The notes beneath the pieces are model-generated. The model was not told the origin of the DNA. It worked only from the letters and a program-made list of their open reading frames with translations, and made no database searches. Source: a virus. From it: 39,068 bases of DNA. Positions 16,950 to 26,057 of this stretch are shown piece after piece. Both the position numbers and the translations under genes were made by a program. Each line of letters begins with the position of its first letter. Position 1 is the stretch's first letter. The stretch covers positions 1 through 39,068 of IMG/VR virus record IMGVR_UViG_3300032223_000613; one strand, 5' to 3'.

Positions 16950-17672
16950 ATGGAACAAGAGACAGTATCAATCGCGTGGTGTGACAACGGTAACGTTGAT
17001 GGACGCTTTATGCAAGGCGTTACCGATGTCATTCTTCGTTCAGGATTGAAGTTTGAAACAACAATCCGTAGCAACGGCAATCAAATTGCCCGGCAGCGTA
17101 ATAAAATTATTAACTTCTGGTATGACAATAATAAGTCAGACTGGCTATTATGGGTAGACTCGGACGTAGTCATTAGCCCAGAAACATTTTTGAAACTTTG
17201 GGCAAAGAAGGATGTGCTGACAAAGCCACTTCTAACCGGAGTATACTTTACCTCAACAACACCGGAAGAACCATTGATGGTTCCACTCCCAACTGTTTAC
17301 AACTTTGTTGAACGCGGTGAGGAATTCACAATCAAGGCAGTTCATCCGCTACCTGCAGATGCCTTTATGAAGGTAGATGCTGCTGGCTTTGGATTCGTCC
17401 TTATGCACCGAAGTGTTGTAGAGAGACTAAGAAAAGCAATCCCAGAAGAGACCCCGCTATTTGCGGAGGCAGGGGTTGGCAATACATTCATTGGCGAGGA
17501 TATCTACTTCTTTATGTTATGTGGCAAGGCCGAGATTCCGGTCTGGTGCGACACATCGGCGCTTGTGCCTCATATGAAGCGGTTCTCGTTTGACGAGCAC
17601 TACTATAAGGCTTTCTTAGATAAGCCTAAAGTCCAGGAAAAGCCTAAGAGCAAAATCATTCTACCAAAGTAA
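16950..17672 (+). CDS. GT-A fold glycosyltransferase
   Basis: 240 residues from ATG 16950 (GTG 16941 in the same frame is less likely because it disrupts the GAGTGGGG ribosome site). The metal/nucleotide-sugar motif is in WLLWVDSDVV near residue 70, followed by GFGFVLMHRSV near 150 and GEDIYFF near 185, the order seen in GT2-like enzymes. It probably adds a sugar to a virion protein or host surface glycan. Being inside the neck gene block favours a virion target. Acceptor and donor unknown. Confidence 0.8.
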   Translation: MEQETVSIAWCDNGNVDGRFMQGVTDVILRSGLKFETTIRSNGNQIARQRNKIINFWYDNNKSDWLLWVDSDVVISPETFLKLWAKKDVLTKPLLTGVYFTSTTPEEPLMVPLPTVYNFVERGEEFTIKAVHPLPADAFMKVDAAGFGFVLMHRSVVERLRKAIPEETPLFAEAGVGNTFIGEDIYFFMLCGKAEIPVWCDTSALVPHMKRFSFDEHYYKAFLDKPKVQEKPKSKIILPK

Positions 17673-17682
17673 GAGGACGCAA

Positions 17683-17979
17683 ATGACAACTCCAGCATGG
17701 CAGCGCAAGGAAGGCAAGAATCCTAAGGGTGGCTTAAATGCCAAGGGACGGGCTTCTGCCAAGGCAGCAGGACATAACCTCAAAGCACCAGTTAAAAGCG
17801 GTGACAACCCCCGTAGAGCCTCGTTCTTGGCACGTATGGGCGGTATGCCTGGGCCAGAAAGAAAGCCGAACGGCGAACCTACAAGACTGCTTCTATCCCT
17901 ACAGGCGTGGGGAGCATCATCTAAGGCTGATGCAAAGAAGAAGGCAGCAGCAATTTCACAAAGAAATAAATCAAAGTAA
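17683..17979 (+). CDS. DUF6321-like small basic protein
   Basis: 98 residues. The segment WQRKEGKNPKGGLNAKGRAS and later RRASFLARMGGMPGP are typical of a conserved family in aquatic phages, which I believe is DUF6321. It is basic and poor in hydrophobic residues. Members sit in structural blocks; role unknown. ATG 17683 follows AAGAGGAC. Confidence 0.75.
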   Translation: MTTPAWQRKEGKNPKGGLNAKGRASAKAAGHNLKAPVKSGDNPRRASFLARMGGMPGPERKPNGEPTRLLLSLQAWGASSKADAKKKAAAISQRNKSK

Positions 17980-17991
17980 GAAAGGTAGACG

Positions 17992-18267
17992 ATGGCAACT
18001 GGATTTTCCGGTAGTGAGTTCTGCGGTGAGTTGAATAGACTTGCCAATGGTGGGACTTATCCTGCTCGTACAGCATTTCTAGATGACCAAGGAGCGGCAA
18101 ACAAGTATGCCGGCACCACAGGTCTCGGAGTTGTTGGAGCATTAAATATCAAGGCTAGTGCCTCTCGTCAACCTAAAGACTATAAAGGTCTGCAAGCAGT
18201 ATGTAACGAACTTGCTGGAACGACTGGCAATTCACCTGTAGCAGCATTACGGAGTATTAACCTATGA
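17992..18267 (+). CDS. Small hypothetical neck-region protein
   Basis: 91 residues, Gly/Ala-rich, with two cysteines (FCGEL and VCNEL). ATG 17992 follows AGAAAGG. It overlaps the next gene by 4 bases. Unknown function. Confidence 0.7.
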   Translation: MATGFSGSEFCGELNRLANGGTYPARTAFLDDQGAANKYAGTTGLGVVGALNIKASASRQPKDYKGLQAVCNELAGTTGNSPVAALRSINL

Positions 18268-19181
18268 CAACTTTTGTAGAACTCATTGATGAAGTGTCAT
18301 CAAATATGTCTGGCTATACTCTACAACAGGATAGAGCAACATACCTTACCTCTGATGTAACTACATCTACATCACCTATTGATAGCCCTACAATCCTTTC
18401 AGTTAACTCTACTGAAAATATTGGTAAGGGCATTGTCGAAATTGGCGAGGAACTTATCTGGGTTGATAATTATGACCGCGTAGGAAATACTTGTACTGTA
18501 TCTCCATTTGGTCGTGGCTATAATGGTTCAACTGCTACTACTCACTCTCGTGGTGATAAGGTTACAATTAGTCCAACATTCCCAAGAGTTGCCATTAAGA
18601 GAGCAATTAATGATACTGTTAAGGCAATGTCATCTGTTCTATATTCTGTTGGTCGTACAGAATTTACATATCAAGTGCCAAAGAATACATATGGATTCAA
18701 TGGTCTAGGTATTCGTAATATCCTTTCACTATCATGGCAATCAACTGGTCCAACCAAAGAATGGATTCCAATTCGCCATTGGGATTGGGATGTTGCTGCA
18801 GATGAGACAGTATTTGGTGCCGATGCGCAGACAGTCACAATTGGTGATTATATTACTCCTGGACGTAGAGTAAAAGTAATCTATGCAAAAGACCCAGATT
18901 ACTTCACATCTGATACACAAGAACTTACCGACCTAGGATACCAGCAGTCTGTTAAAGATGTTGTAATCCTTGGTGCGTGTTACCGTTTGACAATGTTCCT
19001 GGACCCAGCACGTCAGTCAATGGTCAGCCCACAGGCTGATGAGACAGATGCTCGCCGTCCTTATGGAACATCCAATGCAATAACTAAGCAACTGTTCCAA
19101 ATGTATAAGCAGCGCCTTGATGAGGAAATCATCGAACAGCAACGCCATTACCCAATCCGCGTCCACTACGCCCGTCGATAA
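18264..19181 (+). CDS. Probable head-tail connector or neck protein
   Basis: 305 residues. A helical N-terminus, a beta-rich middle containing EIGEELIWVDNYD and CTVSPFGRGYNG, and a helical C-terminus with a final basic tail. The segment on energy-free adhesion (GEELIWV followed by FGRGYNG) is common in phage neck or fibre-linker proteins. It precedes the tail fibre gene, so a gatekeeper or tail-tube adaptor is the best guess. Confidence 0.65.
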   Translation: MTTFVELIDEVSSNMSGYTLQQDRATYLTSDVTTSTSPIDSPTILSVNSTENIGKGIVEIGEELIWVDNYDRVGNTCTVSPFGRGYNGSTATTHSRGDKVTISPTFPRVAIKRAINDTVKAMSSVLYSVGRTEFTYQVPKNTYGFNGLGIRNILSLSWQSTGPTKEWIPIRHWDWDVAADETVFGADAQTVTIGDYITPGRRVKVIYAKDPDYFTSDTQELTDLGYQQSVKDVVILGACYRLTMFLDPARQSMVSPQADETDARRPYGTSNAITKQLFQMYKQRLDEEIIEQQRHYPIRVHYARR

Positions 19182-19190
19182 GGTAGATAA

Positions 19191-21344
19191 ATGACAACCC
19201 GTAACTACTCATCCCGCTCGCAGCAAACATCGTTAACTGCAGCAATCACCGCCTCGGCATCAACAATGAACGTGTTATCCGCGACAGCATTGCTTGGTGG
19301 TGTATCGATTTCTGCTGGACAAACATTTACAGTTGTCATCGACCCAGACACGGCGCTCGAAGAAATTGTTGACGTTACCGCAGTATCTACCAATACACTC
19401 TCTATTACTCGTGGTATTGATACAAGCCCATCAGTAGGACAGGCACACTCTGCTGGTGCAATCGTTCGCCATATGGTTATCGGTCGTGACCTTCGTGAAG
19501 CAAACACTCACATTGAACAGACAAGCGGAACTATTCACGGACTTACAGTTGCTAACTTAGTTAAGACAACTGATACAGGAACAGTTACGGGCAGCATGAT
19601 TGCAGACGGAACTATTGTTAATAGTGATGTTAATGCCTCTGCTGGCATTGCTTATAGCAAACTCACCCTTACCGGTTCTGTAGTTAATGGCGACCTCGCC
19701 AATACAACAATCACAGATGCAAAGATTGCTACATCTGCTGCTATTGCTCCATCTAAGATTGCTGGTACAGCAGTAACACAGGCTGATACTGGAACAGTAA
19801 CATCTGCTATGATTGCAAATGGTACTATCGTTGATGCTGACATTAGTTCATCTGCTGCGATTGCAGCAACAAAGGTTTCTGGAACTGCAGTAACACTTGC
19901 AGATGTTGGAACCGTAACTGGAACAATGATTGCTAATGGCACAATTACAGACTCAGATATTAATTCATCTGCTGCAATTACCAAAACTAAGATTTCTGGA
20001 ACAGCAATTACTGCTGCAGACACAGGAACAGTTACAAGCGCAATGATTGCTGATGGCACAATTGTTAATGGTGATATCAGCACAACAGCAGCAATTGCAC
20101 TATCTAAGTTGGCAACTGACCCACTTGCTCGTGCTAACCATACAGGAACTCAATTGGCATCCACAGTATCAGATTTTGATACTCAGGTTCGTACTTCTCG
20201 TCTAGACCAGATGGCTGCACCAACATCATCTGTTGCAATGAATAGTCAGAAGATTACCGGTCTAGGTACTCCGACATTAGGAACTGATGCCGCTACTAAG
20301 TCATACGCTGATGGGTTGATTACTTCCCTTGTTAACTCGGCTCCGACTACTCTTGATACTCTCAATGAGTTGGCTGCTGCTCTTGGTAATGATGCTAACT
20401 ATGCTACAACAACTGCAGCATCTATTGCTGCTAAGTTGCCTTTAGCGGGTGGAACAATGACAGGCGCAATTGCTATGGGTGGATTTAATATCACCGGAGT
20501 AGCAACACCTGTTAACTCAACTGATGCATCTAACAAAGCCTACTCAGATTTGAAACTAGCACTTACTGGTGGAACACTTTCAGGTGCTCTTGCTATGGGA
20601 AGCAACAAGATTACTGGATTGGGAACTCCTACTGTATCTGGAGATGCAGTAACTAAGGATTATGCAGACCTTAAGTTAGCATTAACTGGAGGAACTCTTT
20701 CTGGAGCCCTTGCAATGGGAACCAATAAAATTACAGGACTGGGAACACCAACAGCATCTACTGATGCTGCTACAAAGGCATACGCAGATACAATGCTTCC
20801 GCTTGCTGGTGGTACTATGTCTGGCGCTATTGCAATGGGTTCAAATAAGATTACTGGTCTTGGTACTCCTACAGTTAGTACCGATGCAGTAACAAAGGCA
20901 TATGCAGATGCTATTCTTGTAGGTGCTCCAGGAAACTTGACTGGACCAATTACATCTGTTGGTGCTGCAACTGCAATTGCATCTCAGACTGGTACTGGCA
21001 CTACATTTGTAATGAACACCAGCCCTACTCTTGTTACCCCTGCACTTGGAGTTGCTACTGCAACATCTGTCAATGGTACAACTATTCCAACATCTAAGAC
21101 TTTAGTTGTGACTACAGATAAATTATCTGTTCATGCTGCAACTACATCTGCAGAACTCGCAGGAATTATATCTGATGAGACTGGTAGCGGTGCATTAGTA
21201 TTTGGAACATCGCCAACATTGGTTACACCAACATTAGGTGTAGCAACTGCAACAAAAATTACAACACCAATACATGCATCACTTGATGCAAATTCATATG
21301 AACAAGACATAACACTCATGACAATCATGGGTGCATGGTTATAA
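19191..21344 (+). CDS. Tail fibre with two repeat families
   Basis: 717 residues. The N-terminal about 110 residues contain the virion-attachment-like GQTFTVVIDPDTALEEIVDV and end near DLREANTHIEQT. Residues about 125-300 hold 39-residue repeats built on GTVTSAMIADGTIV and SAAIAATKISGTA. Residues about 415-585 hold four 40-residue repeats built on LAGGTMSGAIAMGSNKITGL and TDAVTKAYAD. Both types are common in trimeric fibres that reach the host receptor. The C-terminal tip is short (ends ITLMTIMGAWL). No chaperone domain is visible. Confidence 0.88.
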   Translation: MTTRNYSSRSQQTSLTAAITASASTMNVLSATALLGGVSISAGQTFTVVIDPDTALEEIVDVTAVSTNTLSITRGIDTSPSVGQAHSAGAIVRHMVIGRDLREANTHIEQTSGTIHGLTVANLVKTTDTGTVTGSMIADGTIVNSDVNASAGIAYSKLTLTGSVVNGDLANTTITDAKIATSAAIAPSKIAGTAVTQADTGTVTSAMIANGTIVDADISSSAAIAATKVSGTAVTLADVGTVTGTMIANGTITDSDINSSAAITKTKISGTAITAADTGTVTSAMIADGTIVNGDISTTAAIALSKLATDPLARANHTGTQLASTVSDFDTQVRTSRLDQMAAPTSSVAMNSQKITGLGTPTLGTDAATKSYADGLITSLVNSAPTTLDTLNELAAALGNDANYATTTAASIAAKLPLAGGTMTGAIAMGGFNITGVATPVNSTDASNKAYSDLKLALTGGTLSGALAMGSNKITGLGTPTVSGDAVTKDYADLKLALTGGTLSGALAMGTNKITGLGTPTASTDAATKAYADTMLPLAGGTMSGAIAMGSNKITGLGTPTVSTDAVTKAYADAILVGAPGNLTGPITSVGAATAIASQTGTGTTFVMNTSPTLVTPALGVATATSVNGTTIPTSKTLVVTTDKLSVHAATTSAELAGIISDETGSGALVFGTSPTLVTPTLGVATATKITTPIHASLDANSYEQDITLMTIMGAWL
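19573..20100 (+). repeat. 117-bp coding repeats in the tail fibre
   Basis: The unit is 39 codons (GTVT to GTVT), present in three good and two partial copies. The DNA copies differ mostly at third positions, so selection has kept the protein repeat. Confidence 0.8.
20434..20925 (+). repeat. 120-bp coding repeats in the tail fibre
   Basis: Four 40-codon copies starting with LAGGT or LTGGT and containing MGxNKITGLGTPT and KAYAD; a partial copy lies upstream near 20250-20310. Confidence 0.85.
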
Positions 21345-21360
21345 GAAAGGGTAGTAACTA

Positions 21361-21663
21361 ATGGCTACAACAACTAAGGCACTGGCTCGAGGAGCCTTTG
21401 CAACATCATCAGCAACTCTCTACACGGTACCTGCTTCTACAACAACAGTAGTTACCAACATTGCAGTGGCTAACACTGCAGGTTCATCAGCAACCTTTAC
21501 TATCTCACTAGATGGTGTAGTGCTTATCCCTGCTGCAACTATTGCTGCTAATACAACAGCATTGTTTGACCTTAAGCAGGTACTTGCTACAACTAAAATT
21601 ATTGCTGGGTTTGCATCTGCAACCACAGTTAACTTTCACATCAGCGGAGTGGAGATAGCGTAA
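21361..21663 (+). CDS. Small beta-rich tail-associated protein
   Basis: 100 residues, Thr/Ala/Val-rich with a predicted beta-sandwich pattern (VPASTTTVVTNIAVANTAG). Similar short proteins lie next to fibre genes in many aquatic phages and may cap or decorate the fibre. ATG 21361 follows AAAGGG; it overlaps the next gene by one base. Confidence 0.7.
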   Translation: MATTTKALARGAFATSSATLYTVPASTTTVVTNIAVANTAGSSATFTISLDGVVLIPAATIAANTTALFDLKQVLATTKIIAGFASATTVNFHISGVEIA

Positions 21664-23180
21664 TGGCACAATCAGTATTTCCAGCCGTATCAGGTTCTCC
21701 ATACACAGCAGGTACTACTTATGGTAATACTGCTAGTCGTCCCGCTTCGCCTACTATAGGTCAAACTTACTACAATGGACAAACTAGCTCATTTGAAATT
21801 TGGAATGGTTCTATTTGGTCTGCAATTAATGCAGTACCATCAGCAGTAAGTGCTGTAATTGCAACTGACCAAGGCACGGGACGCGCTTACAACAACGGGC
21901 AAACTTCTGTTGCTTTTACTCCCGCTACTGTTGGTGGCGCCGCAACCTCTTTTACAGTTACATCCAGTCCTGGTGGGTATCAAGCATCTGGAGCATCATC
22001 TCCTGTTACTTTAGTTGGATTGCAAAGCAATACTTCTTATACTTATTCAGTAGTTGCATCTAACGCACTTGGTGCATCCGTTGGCACAGTCAGCGCTGCT
22101 GTTACTGCTACAACAATTCCTGGTGCTGCTGGTACTCCTACTGCATCTGCTGCAGGAGATGGGTCGGGCAATGTAACTATTTCATGGGCTGCAGCAAACA
22201 GTGGTGGATTAACAACAAACTATCTTGTAACAGCAAGCCCAGGTGGTGCAACAACAAGCACTACCGCTACAACTGCTACTATGACTGGTTTAACAAATGG
22301 AACTGCTTATACATTTACAGTAACTGCATCTAATACAAATGGTTCTGCTGCTGCAACTGCAGCATCAAACTCTGCTACTCCTGCTTATGGACCAACAAGC
22401 GGCAACTATCTTGTAGTTGGTGGCGGTGCATCTAGTTGGGTTGCGGGTGGGGCTGCGGGTGGTGGCGGTGCGGTTAAAACTGGAAGTGGATTAAGTCTTG
22501 GTTTAACTTGGACAGTAACTGTAGGTGCTGCTGGTACTCCTAGTACGGCTGGCACTGGTGCATCGCGTACTGCTGCTCAAGGTGGAGACTCTGTATTAAA
22601 AACGATTACATCTAAAGGTGGTGGTGCTGGCGGATATGCAGCAAGCGCAGCCGATAATGGTACTGCGGGTGGTAACGGTGGTGGAGCATATACTAACTCA
22701 GCCGCAGCAGCAACTGGTGGTGCTACAAATGATAATGGTTATGCTGGCGGTAGCATTGTTGCAAATAGTGGCGCTACATACTCAGCCTCTGCTGGTGGTG
22801 GAGGTGCTGGTGGTACTCCTGGTGTACAAACTAGCGATTACCGAGATGGTGGACCTGGAGTCCAATCGTCTATTACAGGTAGTGCAATTTATTATGGTCC
22901 TGGCGGTGCTGGAGGTCAGTACACAAATGCCGGTGGAACAGCAACAAATGGCGCTGCAAGAAGTGGCAGCGCACCAACTGCAAACAATGGTGCTGGTACA
23001 GGTTCTACCGCAGCCAGCGCGTTATCAGGCAGTGCTGGCATAGTTGTTTTTCAATACCCAACTTTATATCGTGCTATTACAACAATTCCAGGAACATTAA
23101 CCTATACCGTTGACACAACAACTTTAACAGGTTCTTATACTTACAAATTTACTGCAGGAACAGGAACGGTGACATGGTAA
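21663..23180 (+). CDS. Fn3 and glycine-rich tail/receptor protein
   Basis: 505 residues. Two fibronectin type III-like domains (about 70-155 and 157-240; the second contains NVTISWAAANSGGLTTNYLV and ends in TAYTFTVTASN) lie before a glycine-rich domain (about 245-450; GNYLVVGGGASSWVAGGAAG) of the kind found in phage adhesins. The last 50 residues are Thr-rich beta. It probably binds host surface sugars. ATG 21663 overlaps the previous stop (TAATG). Confidence 0.82.
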   Translation: MAQSVFPAVSGSPYTAGTTYGNTASRPASPTIGQTYYNGQTSSFEIWNGSIWSAINAVPSAVSAVIATDQGTGRAYNNGQTSVAFTPATVGGAATSFTVTSSPGGYQASGASSPVTLVGLQSNTSYTYSVVASNALGASVGTVSAAVTATTIPGAAGTPTASAAGDGSGNVTISWAAANSGGLTTNYLVTASPGGATTSTTATTATMTGLTNGTAYTFTVTASNTNGSAAATAASNSATPAYGPTSGNYLVVGGGASSWVAGGAAGGGGAVKTGSGLSLGLTWTVTVGAAGTPSTAGTGASRTAAQGGDSVLKTITSKGGGAGGYAASAADNGTAGGNGGGAYTNSAAAATGGATNDNGYAGGSIVANSGATYSASAGGGGAGGTPGVQTSDYRDGGPGVQSSITGSAIYYGPGGAGGQYTNAGGTATNGAARSGSAPTANNGAGTGSTAASALSGSAGIVVFQYPTLYRAITTIPGTLTYTVDTTTLTGSYTYKFTAGTGTVTW

Positions 23181-23716
23181 TGTTTGAACACTTTTATATT
23201 AAAAAAGTTGATGCAACAGTTACGCAACTTATGCAAGCATGGATGAATCAACCTAATCTTTCTTTCCTTGAAATTGGTTCGGGAGAGGGTAGTAGTGCTA
23301 TAGGAATTATTCAAACAGTGCTTACAGATGCATCATCTAAAATAACTTGTGTTGATAAATGGGACGCTTCACTTCTTAATGGTTACTTTGCAGATGACTA
23401 TGAAGCAAACTTTGATGTCAACACAGCACCATATGCCAGTCAAATCATTAAAGTTAAAAGCGATAGCGCCACTTGGTTAGTTAATAACAAAGACAAGCGC
23501 TTTGATTTTATCTATATTGATGGCGACCACAATTACTCTGGCTGCAAGATGGACATAACGTTATCTTGGAACATGCTTAAGTCTGGTTGCTGGATGGTTG
23601 TAGATGACTATGGCTTTGATGGAGTAACTCAAGCAACAGATGAGTTTACAATTACTGCAACAGATATTGTACAGATGGTAAGAACAGATAGTCAAACTTG
23701 GTTTAAAAAGGCTTAA
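23174..23716 (+). CDS. Class I SAM-dependent methyltransferase
   Basis: 180 residues. Motif I FLEIGSGEGSSAIG (near 33-46) binds S-adenosylmethionine. ITCVDKWD supplies the acidic ribose contact, and FDFIYIDGDHNYSGCKMDI with WMVVDDYGFDG match the Methyltransf_24 family. There is no DNA methyltransferase NPPY motif. ATG 23174 overlaps the upstream stop; ATG 23180 is an alternative. Lying between an adhesin and a tail protein, it may methylate glycans or virion proteins. Confidence 0.8.
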   Translation: MVMFEHFYIKKVDATVTQLMQAWMNQPNLSFLEIGSGEGSSAIGIIQTVLTDASSKITCVDKWDASLLNGYFADDYEANFDVNTAPYASQIIKVKSDSATWLVNNKDKRFDFIYIDGDHNYSGCKMDITLSWNMLKSGCWMVVDDYGFDGVTQATDEFTITATDIVQMVRTDSQTWFKKA

Positions 23717-23717
23717 C

Positions 23718-23810
23718 ATGGATACCCCAGTCAACGTCCTTATACCTATGTACAGGGACGTTGACGCACAGGCAGATATGTTTGAACTTGCTTATGAAGG
23801 ATTAATCTAA
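23718..23810 (+). CDS. Small ORF resembling a truncated glycosyltransferase N-terminus
   Basis: 30 residues starting at ATG 23718, one base after the methyltransferase stop. VNVLIPMYRDVDAQA looks like the first strand of a GT2 enzyme, after which the frame stops. It may be a remnant, or chance coding over the stem-loop at 23730-23765. Confidence 0.4.
   Translation: MDTPVNVLIPMYRDVDAQADMFELAYEGLI
23730..23765 (+). other. 10-bp perfect inverted repeat between tail genes
   Basis: GTCAACGTCC (23730-23739) and GGACGTTGAC (23756-23765) pair perfectly around a 16-base loop. No U tract follows. It could be an mRNA processing or stability element before the 23821 gene, or a protein-binding site. Confidence 0.6.
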
Positions 23811-23820
23811 AGGAGATAGC

Positions 23821-25854
23821 ATGACAAGAGACATTACCGAAGGTCGTGGAGACTCATCTGGATATGGTCGTTCGATTGCTATTGACCTTGGAATTGTATC
23901 TTCTAACTCAATCTGGCAGAACACAGATGTTGCTTACGACACAGCGATAGGTGGACTTCCATTCATCTATGCAATCAATGATGGCCGTCCTTATGTCAGA
24001 GAGACTGCTCCATTTAGAAAAGACCAGTTTGACTCTCAGCAAGAGCCAGGAGAACAATCTCTAACTGGCTGGTGGGTTCGCTCACAGTCTTCATTCCATC
24101 ACGGTTGTGGTATCAGATTCTATGACCCAGGCCAAGGTGGAGATATCGTATCCTATCGCTTTGCTGATAGCAGAAACGTTGACATCTGGACTAAGGGTCA
24201 GGTATCCCTCCTTAGAAATATGACTCAGAACCATAACGTAACAACTGTTAACTCAACAACAACTGGTCGTGCTCGTCAAGATTTGCGTGCTATCCAATGG
24301 GTAAGCGGTGGAACAACCTATGATGGGGTTCTTCTCCATGATGGTTGGGATGTAGATAAGATTGACTCCAATGGAACTTATGTAGATTTTGTTGATTATA
24401 ATACAGGAACTGCAGAACCGGTATACGCAATATGTGATGATGGCACATATGCCTATTGGGTAGTTAACCATGTAGGTGCTGGTGCTAATAAATTGCATGT
24501 GTTTAAGAAACCACTTTCTGGTGATTCAACTACTGGTGCCACTCTTCCCACGCTTACGGGTGATATCACTCTTATGTTTAGTGCTACAGGAACTGTTGTT
24601 ACCAATGCAACTATTGAATATGTAAAAGAACGTATCATTCTCTGTGTCAACAATTCAGTCTATGAGTTTTCAACTTCTGCAAGTTCTCTTCCTGCTCCTG
24701 TATATACCCATCCAAATACTTCTTACATTTACACCGGAATTACAGCATCTGGTCCATCAATCTATGTTTCCGGATATAATGGAATCAAATCAACAATCCA
24801 GAAGTTTAGCCTTACATCTGCGGGTGCTCTTGTTTCATTAACATCAGCAATTACTGCAGCAGAAATGCCTCTTGGCGAAGTTGTACATAGCATTTACTAC
24901 TACCTTGGCATCTTAATGATTGGCACAAGCAAAGGTGTGCGTGCTGCATTCGTATCTGACCAAGATGGTTCTCTATCATACGGCCCACTCATTGTAGAGA
25001 CTGCTCAACCTTGCTATCAATTTGCATCAAGAGACCATTATATATGGTGCGCAACCGGTATTGCAGGCGAAGCAGGCGCAATTAGAATTGATATTGGTGT
25101 TGCTATTGAGACGCTTCGATATGCTTGGGCGTATGATGTCTATGTGCCATTGGTAACTAACCAGACAACTGGCGTTGCATTCATTGGAAGCACAGATAGA
25201 ATTGCATTCTGTACCAATAAAGTTAACTCTACAAATGGATACCTATATCTGCAAGATGCATCAACTCTTGCAACAAGTGGGTACATCAAGACTGGAAACA
25301 TTCGCTTCAACACACTCGAACCTAAGCACTTCGAAAGAATCTTAGGACGTGGAAATTTCAAAAAGGGTGAGTTGACAATTGTATCAGTTGACAGAAATGA
25401 TGTGGAATATGACCACATTACCTACAGTTCGGTGATTGATTCTATCGAAGTAACAACCGAACCACCATCAACATCGACTGAATATATTGCATATAAGTTT
25501 GAATTTTATAGAGATGCCACAGATACTACTACTGGCCCAGTATTCAAGGGTTACCAAGCAAAGGCAGTTATTGCTGCTCCGCGCCATAGAATACTTCAAT
25601 TCCCAGTATATTGCTATGATACAGAGACAGACAGATATAATGCTGTTACCGGATATGAAGGTAGAGCATTTGAAAGAATCCTTGCTTTAGAGGATTTGGA
25701 ATCTGACGGAGATGTCATCACGTGGCAAGATTTCAGTACCGGAGAAATCCAATCTGTGGTAATTGAAAAGATAAACTTCACCAGAGCAACCCCTCCAGAT
25801 AAGCGTTTCAGCGGCTTTGGAGGAATCCTCACTATACAACTTAGGACAGTATAA
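23821..25854 (+). CDS. Large tail protein, probable nozzle/beta-propeller
   Basis: 677 residues, almost entirely beta-strand, with repeated turns such as DGTYAYWVVNHVG and TDRIAFCTNKVNSTNGYLYL that suggest propeller blades. The C-terminal about 150 residues are a mixed domain (LALEDLESDGDVITWQDFST). Podovirus nozzle or tail-tube B proteins have this size and character. ATG 23821 follows AAAGGAG. It overlaps the next gene by one base. Confidence 0.7.
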   Translation: MTRDITEGRGDSSGYGRSIAIDLGIVSSNSIWQNTDVAYDTAIGGLPFIYAINDGRPYVRETAPFRKDQFDSQQEPGEQSLTGWWVRSQSSFHHGCGIRFYDPGQGGDIVSYRFADSRNVDIWTKGQVSLLRNMTQNHNVTTVNSTTTGRARQDLRAIQWVSGGTTYDGVLLHDGWDVDKIDSNGTYVDFVDYNTGTAEPVYAICDDGTYAYWVVNHVGAGANKLHVFKKPLSGDSTTGATLPTLTGDITLMFSATGTVVTNATIEYVKERIILCVNNSVYEFSTSASSLPAPVYTHPNTSYIYTGITASGPSIYVSGYNGIKSTIQKFSLTSAGALVSLTSAITAAEMPLGEVVHSIYYYLGILMIGTSKGVRAAFVSDQDGSLSYGPLIVETAQPCYQFASRDHYIWCATGIAGEAGAIRIDIGVAIETLRYAWAYDVYVPLVTNQTTGVAFIGSTDRIAFCTNKVNSTNGYLYLQDASTLATSGYIKTGNIRFNTLEPKHFERILGRGNFKKGELTIVSVDRNDVEYDHITYSSVIDSIEVTTEPPSTSTEYIAYKFEFYRDATDTTTGPVFKGYQAKAVIAAPRHRILQFPVYCYDTETDRYNAVTGYEGRAFERILALEDLESDGDVITWQDFSTGEIQSVVIEKINFTRATPPDKRFSGFGGILTIQLRTV

Positions 25855-26057
25855 TGAACATCAACCCAGGAACTTGGGCTGCAATCGTAGTAGCAATCTG
25901 TACAGTAATTGGAGCAGTTGCCGGACTATTACGATTTATGGTTATCCACTACCTTAATGAACTTAAGCCAAATGGTGGGTCTTCATTGAAGGATGCAGTC
26001 AAGCGTCTGGAACATCGCGTTGATGATTTGTTTACCCTAATAGCGGAGAAGATGTGA
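25854..26057 (+). CDS. Small membrane protein with coiled coil, lysis-block
   Basis: 67 residues. One membrane segment (WAAIVVAICTVIGAVAGLLR, 8-27) is followed by a short basic/polar stretch and a helix (LKDAVKRLEHRVDDLFTLIA). This resembles holin- or spanin-like small proteins of actinophages. It is coupled to the endolysin by a GTGA overlap. A holin or holin regulator role is likely. Confidence 0.7.
   Translation: MNINPGTWAAIVVAICTVIGAVAGLLRFMVIHYLNELKPNGGSSLKDAVKRLEHRVDDLFTLIAEKM

Noticed and set aside
19205-20083. Long open frames opposite the tail fibre gene
   Set aside because: They are mirror frames of a biased, repetitive Ala/Thr-coding sequence, with no ribosome sites.
23174-23716. 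DNA methyltransferase that could act on the GANTC sites
   Set aside because: The protein has the SAM motif of a small-molecule or glycan O-methyltransferase group and no NPPY/DPPY motif or target-recognition domain.
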